NCBI RefSeq assembly: GCF_029982035.1
Contig: NZ_CP104167.1
Span: 1 to 64,000 of the forward strand
From: Megaera polyxenophila
Lineage (GTDB): Bacteria > Pseudomonadota > Alphaproteobacteria > Rickettsiales > Rickettsiaceae
Length of the DNA stretch: 64,000 nucleotides
Direction of reading: 5' to 3'
Shown: positions 38,398-47,766 of the stretch, in pieces
Position numbering within the stretch: the stretch's first letter is position 1
Layout: each line of letters starts with the position of its first letter
Translations under genes and position numbers: made by a program
The notes under the pieces: generated by a model
What the model was told of the DNA's origin: nothing
Database searches by the model: none
The model's input: the letters and a program-made list of their open reading frames with translations, nothing else

Positions 38398-39077
38398 TTA
38401 CAAAAACCATCGGATGATCATAAACGCAACATAGAATATTTAGGGCGGTATATAAAACGCCCCCCTATTTCCGAGACAAGAATAGAAAATTACGACGGAA
38501 AGCAGGTAACGTTTAAATTTCTTGATCACTATAATAATACAATTGATCGCATAACTATGCCCGTGATGCAGTTCATAGCTAGTCTGATTATGCATGTACC
38601 AGATCGTTATTTTCGAATGATTAGGTATTACGGTTTTTTATCTAATAGAACTAGGGGCGTACAATTACCTATCGTATATAAGGCAATTAATCAAATCGTT
38701 CATAAGAAAACTAAGCTCATTAGTTGGAGATTAATGATTTGGTTGAATTTTAAAATAGATCCTCTGTTTTGCTATAATTGCAATAAATGTATGAATCTGC
38801 GGCAAGTTTATTACGGTTTATCTCCGCCATTGTTATTAATAAGAACCAATGAATTATTATCAACGCCTAGATAACATCATTATGGCGAACACTTCTTTCA
38901 CGTCTTGGCCACATAATTTGTAAAACTGAACCTATTTTTAGATAGATTCTGGCAGAGATTTTTGTAAAAGTGTTGATAATTTCTAATATTGTGGCTGGTA
39001 ACTACATATTTATTAAACGAATTTTTAAAAAGCTGATTGATGATTTTTCTGGTTGCAAATTTTGAATTTCCTATACT

Positions 39078-40079
39078 ACCCCAGTTCGGGATAAGGATTG
39101 CATAAATATATAGTAGATACAAGGGTTGCAAGATGGTGATGCCTGTGATAAAGCTCTTTTTTAACAAAAAATGGCAACCACAGGCATGAAAAAAGATATC
39201 ACGGAATTGTACAGCTTTATAGATGATTTTTGCCAAATTTACTCTGGTTACGAAAAAAAGCAATTATTACCTGGCAATAAACAGCGAAATCGCTTATGTA
39301 GTATGAGCTTGAGCGAGATTATGACGATCATGGTAATGTATCATACGTCTCATGCAAAGAACTTTAAATATTTTTACAAAACTTGTATAGAGTATATCCA
39401 CAAAAACGATTTTCCGAATGCCTTAAGTTATAACCGTTTTGTAGAACTAATGTCTAGATTATTTTTACCGTTTAATATACTTTTGCATATGTTATTTGGC
39501 GAAGAAACTGGCACATATTTTATGGATACTACCGCAATCAAAATCTGCCACAATAAAAGACGCTATAGGAATAAAACATTTGCTGGGCTTGCCAAGCAAG
39601 GCAAATCATCTATGGGCTTTTTTTATGGGTTTAAATTACATTTAGTGATCAACGAAAAAGGTGAATTTATCGCGCTAAAAATGACTAAGGGAAACGTAGA
39701 TGATAGAGTTCCTGTGCTTGATCTAACAACGGATTTAACTGGTTTTATATACGCCGACAAAGGTTATATTAAGCAAAATCTATTCATTAATTTATATGAA
39801 AGAGGATTGAAAATGGTGCATGGAATTAAAAAGAATATGCCAAATAAATTAATGGATTTAAACGAAAAAATCTTACTACGCAAACGAAATATAATTGAAA
39901 CTGTATTTGATTATTTAAAAAATAAAATGAACCTTGAACACACGAGACATAGATCACCAATCAATGCCTTTGTGCATATACTATCCACGTTTATATCATA
40001 TTGCTTTAAAAAAAATAAACCTTCAATAAATTATAGTTTTGATTTATCTCTAAACTACGCGCTTATCCCGAACTGAGGT
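39078..40079 (+). mobile_element. IS982-family element, copy a (1002 bp)
   Basis: Terminal inverted repeats ACCCCAGTTCGGGATAAG / CTTATCCCGAACTGAGGT. The left end touches the IS91 end directly. The single transposase gene is intact. Confidence 0.9.
39171..40076 (+). CDS. IS982-family transposase
   Basis: 301 residues. DDE acids visible in YFMDTTAIKIC, IYADKGYIK and RNIIETVFDYLK. The stop lies inside the right terminal repeat, as is common in this family. Intact, so this copy could be active and mobilise the disrupted copy at 57139-59271. Confidence 0.92.
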   Translation: MATTGMKKDITELYSFIDDFCQIYSGYEKKQLLPGNKQRNRLCSMSLSEIMTIMVMYHTSHAKNFKYFYKTCIEYIHKNDFPNALSYNRFVELMSRLFLPFNILLHMLFGEETGTYFMDTTAIKICHNKRRYRNKTFAGLAKQGKSSMGFFYGFKLHLVINEKGEFIALKMTKGNVDDRVPVLDLTTDLTGFIYADKGYIKQNLFINLYERGLKMVHGIKKNMPNKLMDLNEKILLRKRNIIETVFDYLKNKMNLEHTRHRSPINAFVHILSTFISYCFKKNKPSINYSFDLSLNYALIPN

Positions 40080-40183
40080 ATACTATAAACTTAACCTGAA
40101 TATAAAAAAAATTAAAGACTTTTTAATTTGACTTATACCATTCCCAATGTCCTTGTTCTGAACGCTAATTTTAAAAATATAAT

Positions 40184-40213
40184 AACTGTCCGAAAAGCGT
40201 CATTTTTGGACAA
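40184..40213. repeat. 30-bp imperfect direct repeat, left of fic
   Basis: AACTGTCCGAAAAGCGTCAT then TTTTGGACAA. About 25 of 30 bases match 41443-41472, in the same orientation. Each copy has a partly palindromic TGTCC...GGACA character. Confidence 0.65.
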
Positions 40214-40234
40214 TGATACCTTTAAGGTTGGAAG

Positions 40235-41401
40235 CTAAAAGCATAGTTGATATCTGCTAGACGGGCCTTGGCCATACTTTTGAATTAGGCGTGCATTTAA
40301 TAAATTATTAATAGTGTATACAACAGTACGTCTGGGTAAATTAGTATCTTTCATTATTTTAGACGTTGTTAATCGTATGGCTGGGTTATCTTTAAAACAA
40401 TTAAGAATTGATAGTGCTGTGGTAGATAAAAGTCTTTCAGCTTTAAATCTATTTTTGTATAACTCTATATCTTCTATAGATTCCTGTAAAACTTTTATCA
40501 TAAATCTTAAAAAATATTGAATTTTATATTTTTTAGGATCTTCTTTAAACGCACCATCGGAGCAGCGATTTAATACATAATAATATTCTTCTTTATGTTT
40601 TTCTATACATCGGTCAATAGCAATATATTTTGAAACAAAAGATATTACATTGGATGTAGAATGTAATAGACTCATTAGAAACATAGCTCTACCTAATCTA
40701 CCATTACCATCCTGAAAAGGATGTATTGCTAGAAATCTATATACTAATTCTGCTGTAATAGCTATAGACCAAGGAGAGAAGAACATGGAGTTATTATACC
40801 ATTTAATTAGGTCGTGCATGGCAGCGGATGTAATAGGTCCTGGATCTGCTGTTTTAAAAATAACCCTTTCTTCATTCGTAAACTTATTTTTTTCAATTAC
40901 TGAGTTAGACTGAATTTTATATTTTCCAGCATATGGAATTGCTTTTTTATAAGGTGACATAAGTTCATAATGCAAAGCTCTGAGATCATTTTCTTTTAGA
41001 GGAAAAAAATCAAAAGGATTAGCATAAATTAATAACAACATAGCTCGACAGCCTGCTACTTCTTCTATGCTTCTTTCTCTATCTTTAGATAACTTATTGT
41101 TTATAAGAGTTCTATTACGGTTAAAAGCAGTAAGCTTTCCATCTATAGTTAGAATTGTGTCAATCCAGTTCACTTCAATATCTGTCAGCAATGCATTTTC
41201 AATACGAGTAGATGCTCCTATCGTGCTAACTCTAGCATATTTATGAAGCGCATCTAATTCTTCGATATTGCAATTTTTTAAGATTGCAAATTTATCAGCA
41301 AATTGATTATTTAAATTTGCTAAATCTTGAATTAAATCATCAGTTAATAAAAAGGAAAGTGGCATTCTAATAATCAAGCAAATATAAACAAGTATGTGCA
41401 A
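40235..41401 (-). CDS. fic: Fic-family AMPylase-like protein with C-terminal winged helix
   Basis: Up to 388 residues; M13 (MPLSFLLTDDL) is an alternative start. The Fic core motif HPFQDGNGRLGR begins at H227, with all catalytic and phosphate-binding residues present. Upstream, the N-terminal helix holds an inhibitory motif STRIEN ((S/T)xxxE(G/N)), so it is a class II, self-inhibited Fic. The C-terminus (TTSKIMKDTNLPRRTVVYTI NNLL region) is a winged helix. It transfers AMP or a related group to protein targets, probably in the bacterial cytosol or in the host; the target is unknown. The frame is intact although the surroundings are decayed, and it lies exactly between two direct repeats. Confidence 0.9.
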   Translation of the reverse strand: MHILVYICLIIRMPLSFLLTDDLIQDLANLNNQFADKFAILKNCNIEELDALHKYARVSTIGASTRIENALLTDIEVNWIDTILTIDGKLTAFNRNRTLINNKLSKDRERSIEEVAGCRAMLLLIYANPFDFFPLKENDLRALHYELMSPYKKAIPYAGKYKIQSNSVIEKNKFTNEERVIFKTADPGPITSAAMHDLIKWYNNSMFFSPWSIAITAELVYRFLAIHPFQDGNGRLGRAMFLMSLLHSTSNVISFVSKYIAIDRCIEKHKEEYYYVLNRCSDGAFKEDPKKYKIQYFLRFMIKVLQESIEDIELYKNRFKAERLLSTTALSILNCFKDNPAIRLTTSKIMKDTNLPRRTVVYTINNLLNARLIQKYGQGPSSRYQLCF

Positions 41402-41442
41402 GTATAATAATACTATTATTGCACATTAATGTCAAATATTTT

Positions 41443-41520
41443 AACTATCCGAAAAGGATCGTTTTTGAACAGGGCTTGTTTCTATGTTCAAAAGTTATAT
41501 TGACATAATTAAGAACATAG
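41443..41520. promoter_or_regulatory. Right direct repeat and possible res-like site upstream of the recombinase
   Basis: The first 30 bp (AACTATCCGAAAAGGATCGT then TTTTGAACAG) repeat 40184-40213. Then follows an inverted pair TATGTTC...GAACATA (41493-41520), a spacing and placement typical of a resolvase subsite just upstream of its gene. Confidence 0.5.
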
Positions 41521-41563
41521 CTAATATTTAGTACAGCCTTTTCAATACATTTTATACCGAGTT

Positions 41564-42145
41564 ATGTCCCGCACTTTTGCTTACGTTAGAGTTTCGACAA
41601 CAGAACAAAATTCTGAAAATCAAATAAAAGAAATAGAAGACGCAGGATTTAAAGTTGAACCACATCGTATAATCTCAGAAACTATATCCGGCTCCATGCC
41701 TACCGCACGCCGTAAGGGCTTTATTCGCCTGTTGGATAAAATTGAAAGTAAGGATATCTTGGTCGTTACCAAGCTTGATAGACTAGGACGTGATGCTATA
41801 GATGTAAGTGCAACTGTAGCCAAACTTGAAAAAGCTGGAATCAAAGTCCATTGTTTGGCTCTTGGAGGAGTCGATCTTACCAGTTCATCTGGAAAAATGA
41901 CTATGGGAGTAATTAATGCTGTTGCAGAGTTTGAACGTAATTTGTTAATTGAACGTACACAATCTGGGCTTACTAGAGCTAAGTCACAAGGAAAGACTCT
42001 TGGACGACCAAAAGTGTTTTTAGAGTCGCAAAGACAGGAAGTTATAAATCAATTAGAGGAAGGAAAAACTGTAGCTGCAATAGCAAGAAATTTTAATACA
42101 AGCCGGCAAACTATTATGCGTATTAGGAATATTATTAATAATTAA
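41564..42145 (+). CDS. Serine recombinase, resolvase family
   Basis: 193 residues, intact. Catalytic S11 in YVRVST; TKLDRLGRD and AEFERNLLIERTQSGL are present; C-terminal HTH (VAAIARNFNTSRQTIMRI). It is divergent from fic and only distantly similar to the recombinase at 2793. It may act on the repeats flanking fic. Confidence 0.92.
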   Translation: MSRTFAYVRVSTTEQNSENQIKEIEDAGFKVEPHRIISETISGSMPTARRKGFIRLLDKIESKDILVVTKLDRLGRDAIDVSATVAKLEKAGIKVHCLALGGVDLTSSSGKMTMGVINAVAEFERNLLIERTQSGLTRAKSQGKTLGRPKVFLESQRQEVINQLEEGKTVAAIARNFNTSRQTIMRIRNIINN

Positions 42146-42260
42146 TGCATAACTATAGTACATTATGTTCCTTATAAAATGGCTAATGTATTTTTGCTGT
42201 GCAAATTCTATTAAATAAGTTAATATGTGGTATCCAATTTAAATTTTATTAGCATCTAAT

Positions 42261-42518
42261 ATGTCGCTTAAGCCAGAACAAATAAATTTAATATCTCTGA
42301 TCGATCAAAAGGTAAAAGATATTTTGTCAAGTGGCGGTAATGAAATATCGGTAATGATTTCATTGTTAGAAGAAATGCCTCAAATTAAAACCATTATCGA
42401 TTCCGCCGATAAAGAAGAGTTGAATAAATATTGTGATTCTTATGACGGATTTTATCGATATATGAAGATACTGGAAAATACCGCCGGTGCCATTGCTAAC
42501 GGAAGTATAAAAGTTTAA
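42261..42518 (+). CDS. Hypothetical protein (85 aa)
   Basis: Helical, acidic protein starting MSLKPEQINLISLIDQKVKD, containing KYCDSYDGFYRYMKILENTA. No family recognised. Same orientation as the next gene, 59 bp apart. Confidence 0.5.
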   Translation: MSLKPEQINLISLIDQKVKDILSSGGNEISVMISLLEEMPQIKTIIDSADKEELNKYCDSYDGFYRYMKILENTAGAIANGSIKV

Positions 42519-42577
42519 CAAATGATTCAGGGTTATTAATTTTTTGTTATGTAAGCAGGTTAAGAGCGTTACAAATC

Positions 42578-42802
42578 ATGGATATAGTTGAGGCGGTCAG
42601 GGCGGCTTTTGAAAGGAAACGAATAAGACGCAAAGAGTGGTTTTTTATAGATAGTGAAAGATGTGTCTATATATACGGTTACCGGGGTATCGATGATAAA
42701 ATAACATATTTGCTTGAACATACCGAGGGAAGTAAGGAAGAAAGATCTGCAAGTTTTTCAGGTGAAGATGTTTTAGCAAACGACTGGGAGGTGGTGCTCT
42801 AA
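42578..42802 (+). CDS. DUF2829 / Tad2-like small protein
   Basis: 74 residues. The pattern fits the DUF2829 (Thoeris anti-defense 2-like) domain: an N-terminal helix (IVEAVRAAFERKRIRRKEW), a middle beta part and the characteristic ending FSGEDVLANDWEVV. The family is common in phages and mobile DNA; some members bind cyclic nucleotide signals to block Thoeris defence. Whether this one does is unknown. Confidence 0.6.
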   Translation: MDIVEAVRAAFERKRIRRKEWFFIDSERCVYIYGYRGIDDKITYLLEHTEGSKEERSASFSGEDVLANDWEVVL

Positions 42803-42873
42803 AGCTAGAAATTGCCGGATTCTGGTATATTAACAATATATTAATCTACGATTGACAGCTATTTTGTATGTTA

Positions 42874-43409
42874 AATCTCTTTTGGGTATATTCCCCGCCG
42901 CTTGCGGCGTAAGATGTGGGGATGAGCAAATATATACACAAGAGTCACAATGTTACTGTTTTACTGTATCACCTGGTATTTCCAGCAAAATATCGCCGAG
43001 CGGTGTTTGATGTATCGGTTGATCAAGTGCTAAGGGAAGTATGTTTAGGGATAGAAAAGAGATATCAAATAAAATTTTTAGAAATAGGAACTGATGAAGA
43101 CCATGTACATTTTTTAGTACAATCTGTACCGACTTATAGCGTAACAAAAATAGTAACGATAATTAAAAGTGTTACGGCTCGTCAAATATTCAGATTATGT
43201 CCACAGGTTAAGAAACAATTATGGGGCGGAGAATTTTGGACTGATGGATATTTCACAAGTACGGTAGGTAAGCATGGAAATGAGAATATGATAGGAAAAT
43301 ACGTAAAAAATCAAGGCAAGGAATATAAGAAACTGCATGACGACCATCAGTTAGCTTTTTTCTAAAATTCTAAAATACCCCGCTGCTTGCGGCGGGGATT
43401 TCTTTTATT
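42874..43409 (+). mobile_element. IS200/IS605-type element of the second family, copy 2
   Basis: GC-rich hairpins at both ends (ccccgccgcttgcggcg near 42893 and ccccgctgcttgcggcgggg near 43378). It has inserted so that its right end coincides with the end of the SWIM protein gene. Confidence 0.87.
42922..43365 (+). CDS. tnpA: IS200-type Y1 transposase, second family
   Basis: About 147 residues, intact. HUH motif DHVHFL, tyrosine helix GKYVKNQG with the supporting Gln. Start ATG 42922 (MSKYIHKSHN). It is more distant from the 595-bp element family. Confidence 0.92.
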   Translation: MSKYIHKSHNVTVLLYHLVFPAKYRRAVFDVSVDQVLREVCLGIEKRYQIKFLEIGTDEDHVHFLVQSVPTYSVTKIVTIIKSVTARQIFRLCPQVKKQLWGGEFWTDGYFTSTVGKHGNENMIGKYVKNQGKEYKKLHDDHQLAFF

Positions 43410-44162
43410 TTATAGCTTTATTTGCTTCTGCCAAGAACGTCTAACATTATGATATATGTGTTGCATACTGCTTAAAAACGATTTTCTTTTATGCCAAAAT
43501 GGTGGGTTTATCCCCGTTTTCTTAATCAAAACGGCGGGGATTTTAACTATTAAACTTGTTTTAAGTTTCTGATGAGGGTTACCCCAGAAATTTTTAAGTT
43601 CTATTTTACCTGTGACTTCGGTAGGAGTTAAAGAACTATTAACAAAATTTGATGAAATAATATATTTTTTTATTTTTTGAGATAATAATTTCTCTTCTAT
43701 TCCTCTAAGTTCAAATAATAACAAAGGGTTATAATCAATTTCTTCCGCAATCTTTAAATATAATCCGGCTATATGCTTACAAGGGTTTTCCCAATCCGGA
43801 CATGAACAGGAGGTGTCTATATCTTTACTGCTTTGCGGTAAGATATTAGAGATACCGGAAGGTAATTCTCTTATCACTAGTTTGGCAAGTAATAATGGAT
43901 CATTTTCAATATTGTTAATTATCGATTCAGCATTAGATAATTTTGAGAAAACAATTTTACTTTTGTAATACGGAACTTTATAAACTCCAAAATATGGATT
44001 TATATTACCCATCATGGTAGCCGATACTTGATTTTGTTTCTGTTGATAGTTAGATAGCCTGTTTGCCGTCCGGTATGCGCTTCCACGCTTCAACCTTCCT
44101 TCTTCTATAAAGGACTTTAAAGCTTCTAGAAACTTTTCTCCCCACCACGTTTTATTATTCAC
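43410..44162 (-). CDS. SWIM zinc-finger protein
   Basis: 250 residues. The SWIM motif is CSCPDWENPCKHIAGLYL (CxC...CxH) in the middle of the protein. It overlaps the start of the upstream SNF2 helicase gene's stop by 8 bp (ATG within the helicase end), so the two are coupled and probably act together in DNA metabolism. The C-terminal end is immediately bounded by an IS200-like insertion and may be altered. Confidence 0.88.
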   Translation of the reverse strand: MNNKTWWGEKFLEALKSFIEEGRLKRGSAYRTANRLSNYQQKQNQVSATMMGNINPYFGVYKVPYYKSKIVFSKLSNAESIINNIENDPLLLAKLVIRELPSGISNILPQSSKDIDTSCSCPDWENPCKHIAGLYLKIAEEIDYNPLLLFELRGIEEKLLSQKIKKYIISSNFVNSSLTPTEVTGKIELKNFWGNPHQKLKTSLIVKIPAVLIKKTGINPPFWHKRKSFLSSMQHIYHNVRRSWQKQIKL

Positions 44163-46911
44163 CTGAGAGAGCCTCCTGTCTTAATTTTATTAAATCCATA
44201 AAAGTTTGGGTATTAAGATCTTTAAGCCATGAAGAATCATCGCTAAGTATTGATTCGGACAAAGTAACTTTATCCGCAATGATTTGATCTATTGTTTCTT
44301 CCAAGGTACCTTGGGTAATAAATTTATGTACTAAAACTTTTTTCTGCTGTCCGATACGAAAAGCTCTGTCGGTTGCCTGATTCTCAACCGCAGGATTCCA
44401 CCATCTATCAAAGTGGATTACTTGACTCGCTTTTGTTAAGGTGATACCAACACCTCCCGCTTTTAATGATAAAATAAATATTGACGGTGGGGTAGCTTCG
44501 TCCTGAAACTCTTCGATCATGGCATCTCTTGCAGTTCTGCTAATAGATCCGTGTAATAAATAGGTATTATATTTTAGAGCAAAAAATTTATTTATGGCTT
44601 CACAAATTTCTTTATATTGAGAAAAAACTAAAATACTTTCTTTGTTTTCTATAGCTTCATCAATTATTGAATCAAGTCGTTGCAGTTTTAACGATCTTTT
44701 TGCGGCAAATTCGCTGTTATCTTGTAAATATTGCATCGGGTGATTACAAATTTGCTTCAATCTAGTTAAACTTGATAGCATATCCGCGCTAGCAAATTCT
44801 CTGTTTTTAATTTTATCGCTTATTTGGTTAACTACCGCCTGATACAATGAAGCTTGCTCTTTAGTTAACTGACAATAAACTTTTTGTTCAATTTTATCGG
44901 GTAATTCGGATATAATAGATTTATCAGTTTTGAGTCTACGTAATATAAACGGTTCTATAAGACGTTTTAGCCGCGGTCTATTTTCCGGTTCCCCATGAAA
45001 TTGTCGCTTGAATATTTTTAAATCACCTAAATAATCTCTATTTAGAAAGTTAAATATTGACCAAAGATCAACTACGCTATTTTCTATAGGCGTGCCGGTG
45101 AGCGCAACATAGTGCTTAGCTTTCAAAGCAAATAAGGATTTACTTTGTTGAGCCTTGGGATTCTTTATATTTTGTGCCTCGTCGAGGATGATTCTATGCC
45201 ACTTTATGTCGGTAAAAAGTTTATAATTTTTACGAAGCATGGTAAATGTCGTCAGTACTACATCATACTCGGTAAGATTCTGATCTTTACCTTTAGAGTG
45301 GTATGTGCATATGGAAATATGCGGAGCAAATCTCGCAAATTCCCTTTCCCAGTTACCGATTACCGAAGTAGGAACAACCAAAAGGTTATTTCCCGCATTT
45401 TGGGTTGCGGCTATATGTGCAATAATCTGAACAGTTTTGCCAAGACCCATATCATCGGCTAGACATGGGTTTAGTCCAATTTGTTCCATATACCTTATCC
45501 AAGAAAAACCTTGTTGTTGATAAGGTCTAAGCGTCCCTTGAAATGTGCCGGGAGTATCCAGTATGGTAAAATTTTGCTTGCTATACAAAGACATAAGGAA
45601 TTGATCGGTATTGTGGTCAAATTCAATATCCGGATGAGCGGCTTTATTAAGTAATTGAAAAATATTTAGATCTTCTACTTGATTGTACTTCCAGAAATCA
45701 AGTATGCGATCCATATGTGCCAAATCAAGCTGCACCCATTCTCCCCTAAATTGTACTAGCTCTTCTTTATTAGCAATCAATTGTTTCCATTCTTCTACGG
45801 TAATATCTTGTCCGTTTAGCGATAATGAGTATTCAAATGATAAAATACCTTCAAGGGTAAAATAGCTATTTTCATTTTGTGATGAAATTTTGGTTTTTTT
45901 ATGTTTGAGCTTTAATTTAGCCGTATTATATCCTTTCGGCGTATACCAAGAAGGTATAATTACGGTAAAGCCGGACTGTTGTAAGGTCCAAGCTGTTTCT
46001 TTAAAAAAAAATCTAGCATCTTCCTGTGTCAATTTAAACGGTATAACCCTATCTTCATTAAATGCACGTTCAAGGTCAGGATAAATACGCATTGCTAAAC
46101 CCAAATCACTTAAGCAATCGTGCCATCTATTATTAATAATTTCATATTTAGACTGATCTTCATCACTCTTTTTGAGAACAGCAAGACTCCATTGAGAATC
46201 CCTATTCTCGGGTGCTTCAAGTTTAATACATATGTTATGCTTATTGTGGTCTAATGCTGATTTCCAAGTTAGCCAATGCTCTTTATCTAAATCTGAGAAT
46301 TTCTTTGTTTTTGAATTAAAAAAACTTTCTAAAAAAGTACCGGAAATAATTCTGCTCTGGTCATTAGATAAGTATGTTGTTTTGACAAGATTTGTAACCG
46401 TATGGTCAAAAAAATGCCGCAATAATCCAATGTTGCTATAACAATTATTATCTATATAGCGACATATCTCGGGCATTTGCTTAGCTAACAGTTCTACGTC
46501 TGGATGATACGTAGTCCAAACAGGTTCGTTATTTTGGTTAATGCTAGGTATATATAATTCATGTTCTAGAATTTCAGAAACTATATCGACTATTTGTTGC
46601 CAATACACAAAGTCTGGTGCAAAGCGAAAACTTTCTGCAGAAAAAATATTTTTAATTATCGAAGGAGTAACATATAAACAGCCGACTTGATGGTATTGCC
46701 AATCTAGTTTATCAGGTGTATCTAAATTATATTCTCGCGCTATTAAGGGTGAAGCGACCGCTGCCATATTGTGCGTAGGGAGTAGAATATTAACTTTTCC
46801 TACTATACCCGAAGCTATTTTTTTATTAGGAGCGTATATTTTATCTTTTGTTTCAATCCAAAGACCTATTTGGTTTTTTGTGGGATGCCATATTCCGTGT
46901 AATACTTCCAT
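44155..46911 (-). CDS. SNF2-family DNA helicase/translocase (HepA-like)
   Basis: 918 residues, intact. Motif I DDMGLGKTVQII at about residue 488, motif II DEAQ (in ILDEAQNIKNP) at about 577, motif III LTGTPIENS, and the C-terminal helicase half with SLKAGGVGITLTKASQVIHF and the arginine finger region QATDRAFRIGQQKKV. The first 450 residues are a SNF2-associated domain. It uses ATP to move on double-stranded DNA and remodel protein-DNA complexes. Forms an operon with the SWIM gene. Confidence 0.94.
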   Translation of the reverse strand: MEVLHGIWHPTKNQIGLWIETKDKIYAPNKKIASGIVGKVNILLPTHNMAAVASPLIAREYNLDTPDKLDWQYHQVGCLYVTPSIIKNIFSAESFRFAPDFVYWQQIVDIVSEILEHELYIPSINQNNEPVWTTYHPDVELLAKQMPEICRYIDNNCYSNIGLLRHFFDHTVTNLVKTTYLSNDQSRIISGTFLESFFNSKTKKFSDLDKEHWLTWKSALDHNKHNICIKLEAPENRDSQWSLAVLKKSDEDQSKYEIINNRWHDCLSDLGLAMRIYPDLERAFNEDRVIPFKLTQEDARFFFKETAWTLQQSGFTVIIPSWYTPKGYNTAKLKLKHKKTKISSQNENSYFTLEGILSFEYSLSLNGQDITVEEWKQLIANKEELVQFRGEWVQLDLAHMDRILDFWKYNQVEDLNIFQLLNKAAHPDIEFDHNTDQFLMSLYSKQNFTILDTPGTFQGTLRPYQQQGFSWIRYMEQIGLNPCLADDMGLGKTVQIIAHIAATQNAGNNLLVVPTSVIGNWEREFARFAPHISICTYHSKGKDQNLTEYDVVLTTFTMLRKNYKLFTDIKWHRIILDEAQNIKNPKAQQSKSLFALKAKHYVALTGTPIENSVVDLWSIFNFLNRDYLGDLKIFKRQFHGEPENRPRLKRLIEPFILRRLKTDKSIISELPDKIEQKVYCQLTKEQASLYQAVVNQISDKIKNREFASADMLSSLTRLKQICNHPMQYLQDNSEFAAKRSLKLQRLDSIIDEAIENKESILVFSQYKEICEAINKFFALKYNTYLLHGSISRTARDAMIEEFQDEATPPSIFILSLKAGGVGITLTKASQVIHFDRWWNPAVENQATDRAFRIGQQKKVLVHKFITQGTLEETIDQIIADKVTLSESILSDDSSWLKDLNTQTFMDLIKLRQEALSGE

Positions 46912-47110
46912 CGGCGCTAAAAACTAATCGCGTGAATTAAGAGGTATTTTCCCATAAAGTGCGTAGCTTGCAAGAATTTTTCTAAAATATGCTATCGGTA
47001 GTGTAGCATAAGTAGTTTTATAACAACAACCTATTATATATTATGCGATACTTTAAAATAGACCGGATTTTGGTAGTCTACGTGAGGTATACCCTTAATG
47101 ACAGAAATCA

Positions 47111-47758
47111 TTAATTAAAAGTGATGTCCATACAGCATTTTTTATATTTTTTGCCAGAACCGCACGGACAAGGTTCATTGCGTCCCGTTTTATACCCAGA
47201 CATAAGTCGCTCATTCCATATACGTCTATAAGTATCATAAAAATCATATACAGCCGGTATATTTATTTGAATTAATTTGATACACTCCGCCCTTGTCAAA
47301 CTTTCGGATTCTGATGATCTTAATAGCGCAGAAGGTAAATTGTCTCTGTTATATAAAGTGATTATAGGATTTAGCAGTTCATGATGTGTTGGGTTATCAA
47401 GCAATATCTGCCAAAATGAAGGTATTGCATGCATACCTATTGCAAAACCGGTAATCCAGTCTTCAATAATTGGGTTATCTAGTTCGTCAGAATAGGTTAA
47501 TGGTACGTATTTCCACTTGTTGCGTAGAATGTCTATTATACTGTTCCATAAATCTTTACTTTTTTCTAGAAAATATTGTGCTTCATCAATGGAGTCCCAT
47601 TCTACAATATTATTGCTACCAAAAATCATTTCCATATGTGCCTTTAACGGGATCATGCTAACCGGAGTACATACTAGAGAAGTATAAAGACCATGAAGTA
47701 CTGGAGTGTTGTATGTTAGGGCCTTATACTTTTGAAGAAGGTTATCTAGTTTTTCCAT
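47111..47758 (-). CDS. YecA/UPF0149-family protein with C-terminal SEC-C motif
   Basis: 215 residues. A helical UPF0149 region (DWITGFAIGMHAIPSFWQIL) is followed by a SEC-C zinc motif (GRNEPCPCGSGKKYKKCC) as at the end of SecA. SEC-C-tailed YecA proteins bind ribosomes/SecA-related targets and are linked to protein quality control. It is 8 bp downstream of the GapR-like gene, so likely co-transcribed. Confidence 0.88.
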   Translation of the reverse strand: MEKLDNLLQKYKALTYNTPVLHGLYTSLVCTPVSMIPLKAHMEMIFGSNNIVEWDSIDEAQYFLEKSKDLWNSIIDILRNKWKYVPLTYSDELDNPIIEDWITGFAIGMHAIPSFWQILLDNPTHHELLNPIITLYNRDNLPSALLRSSESESLTRAECIKLIQINIPAVYDFYDTYRRIWNERLMSGYKTGRNEPCPCGSGKKYKKCCMDITFN

Positions 47759-47766
47759 AAAGTAAT

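Larger units (their letters stand above)
37104..38874 (+). pseudogene. IS91-family transposase, copy b, frameshifted and split by IS200
   Basis: Carries the same +1 frame change after the first 24 codons as copy a, a 3-bp deletion (GIINV instead of GIIFNV), one missing A near 37713, and the IS200 insertion at 37803. After the IS the frame runs cleanly from YLGRYIKRPPIS to the stop, showing the undamaged C-terminal part. HUH motif in NVHIHLSVT. Confidence 0.85.
36677..39077 (+). mobile_element. IS91-family element, copy b, carrying an IS200 copy
   Basis: Starts ATAAGCCACC after a CAAG flank and ends CCTATACT, immediately followed by the IS982 element. Without the nested IS200 it is about 1.8 kb. 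Confidence 0.82.

Noticed and set aside
40000..40080. IS982 inverted repeat as a rho-independent terminator
   Set aside because: It is explained by the element end overlapping the transposase stop.
45145..46441. Several plus-strand open frames of 60-105 codons
   Set aside because: All are antisense to the intact SNF2 helicase gene.
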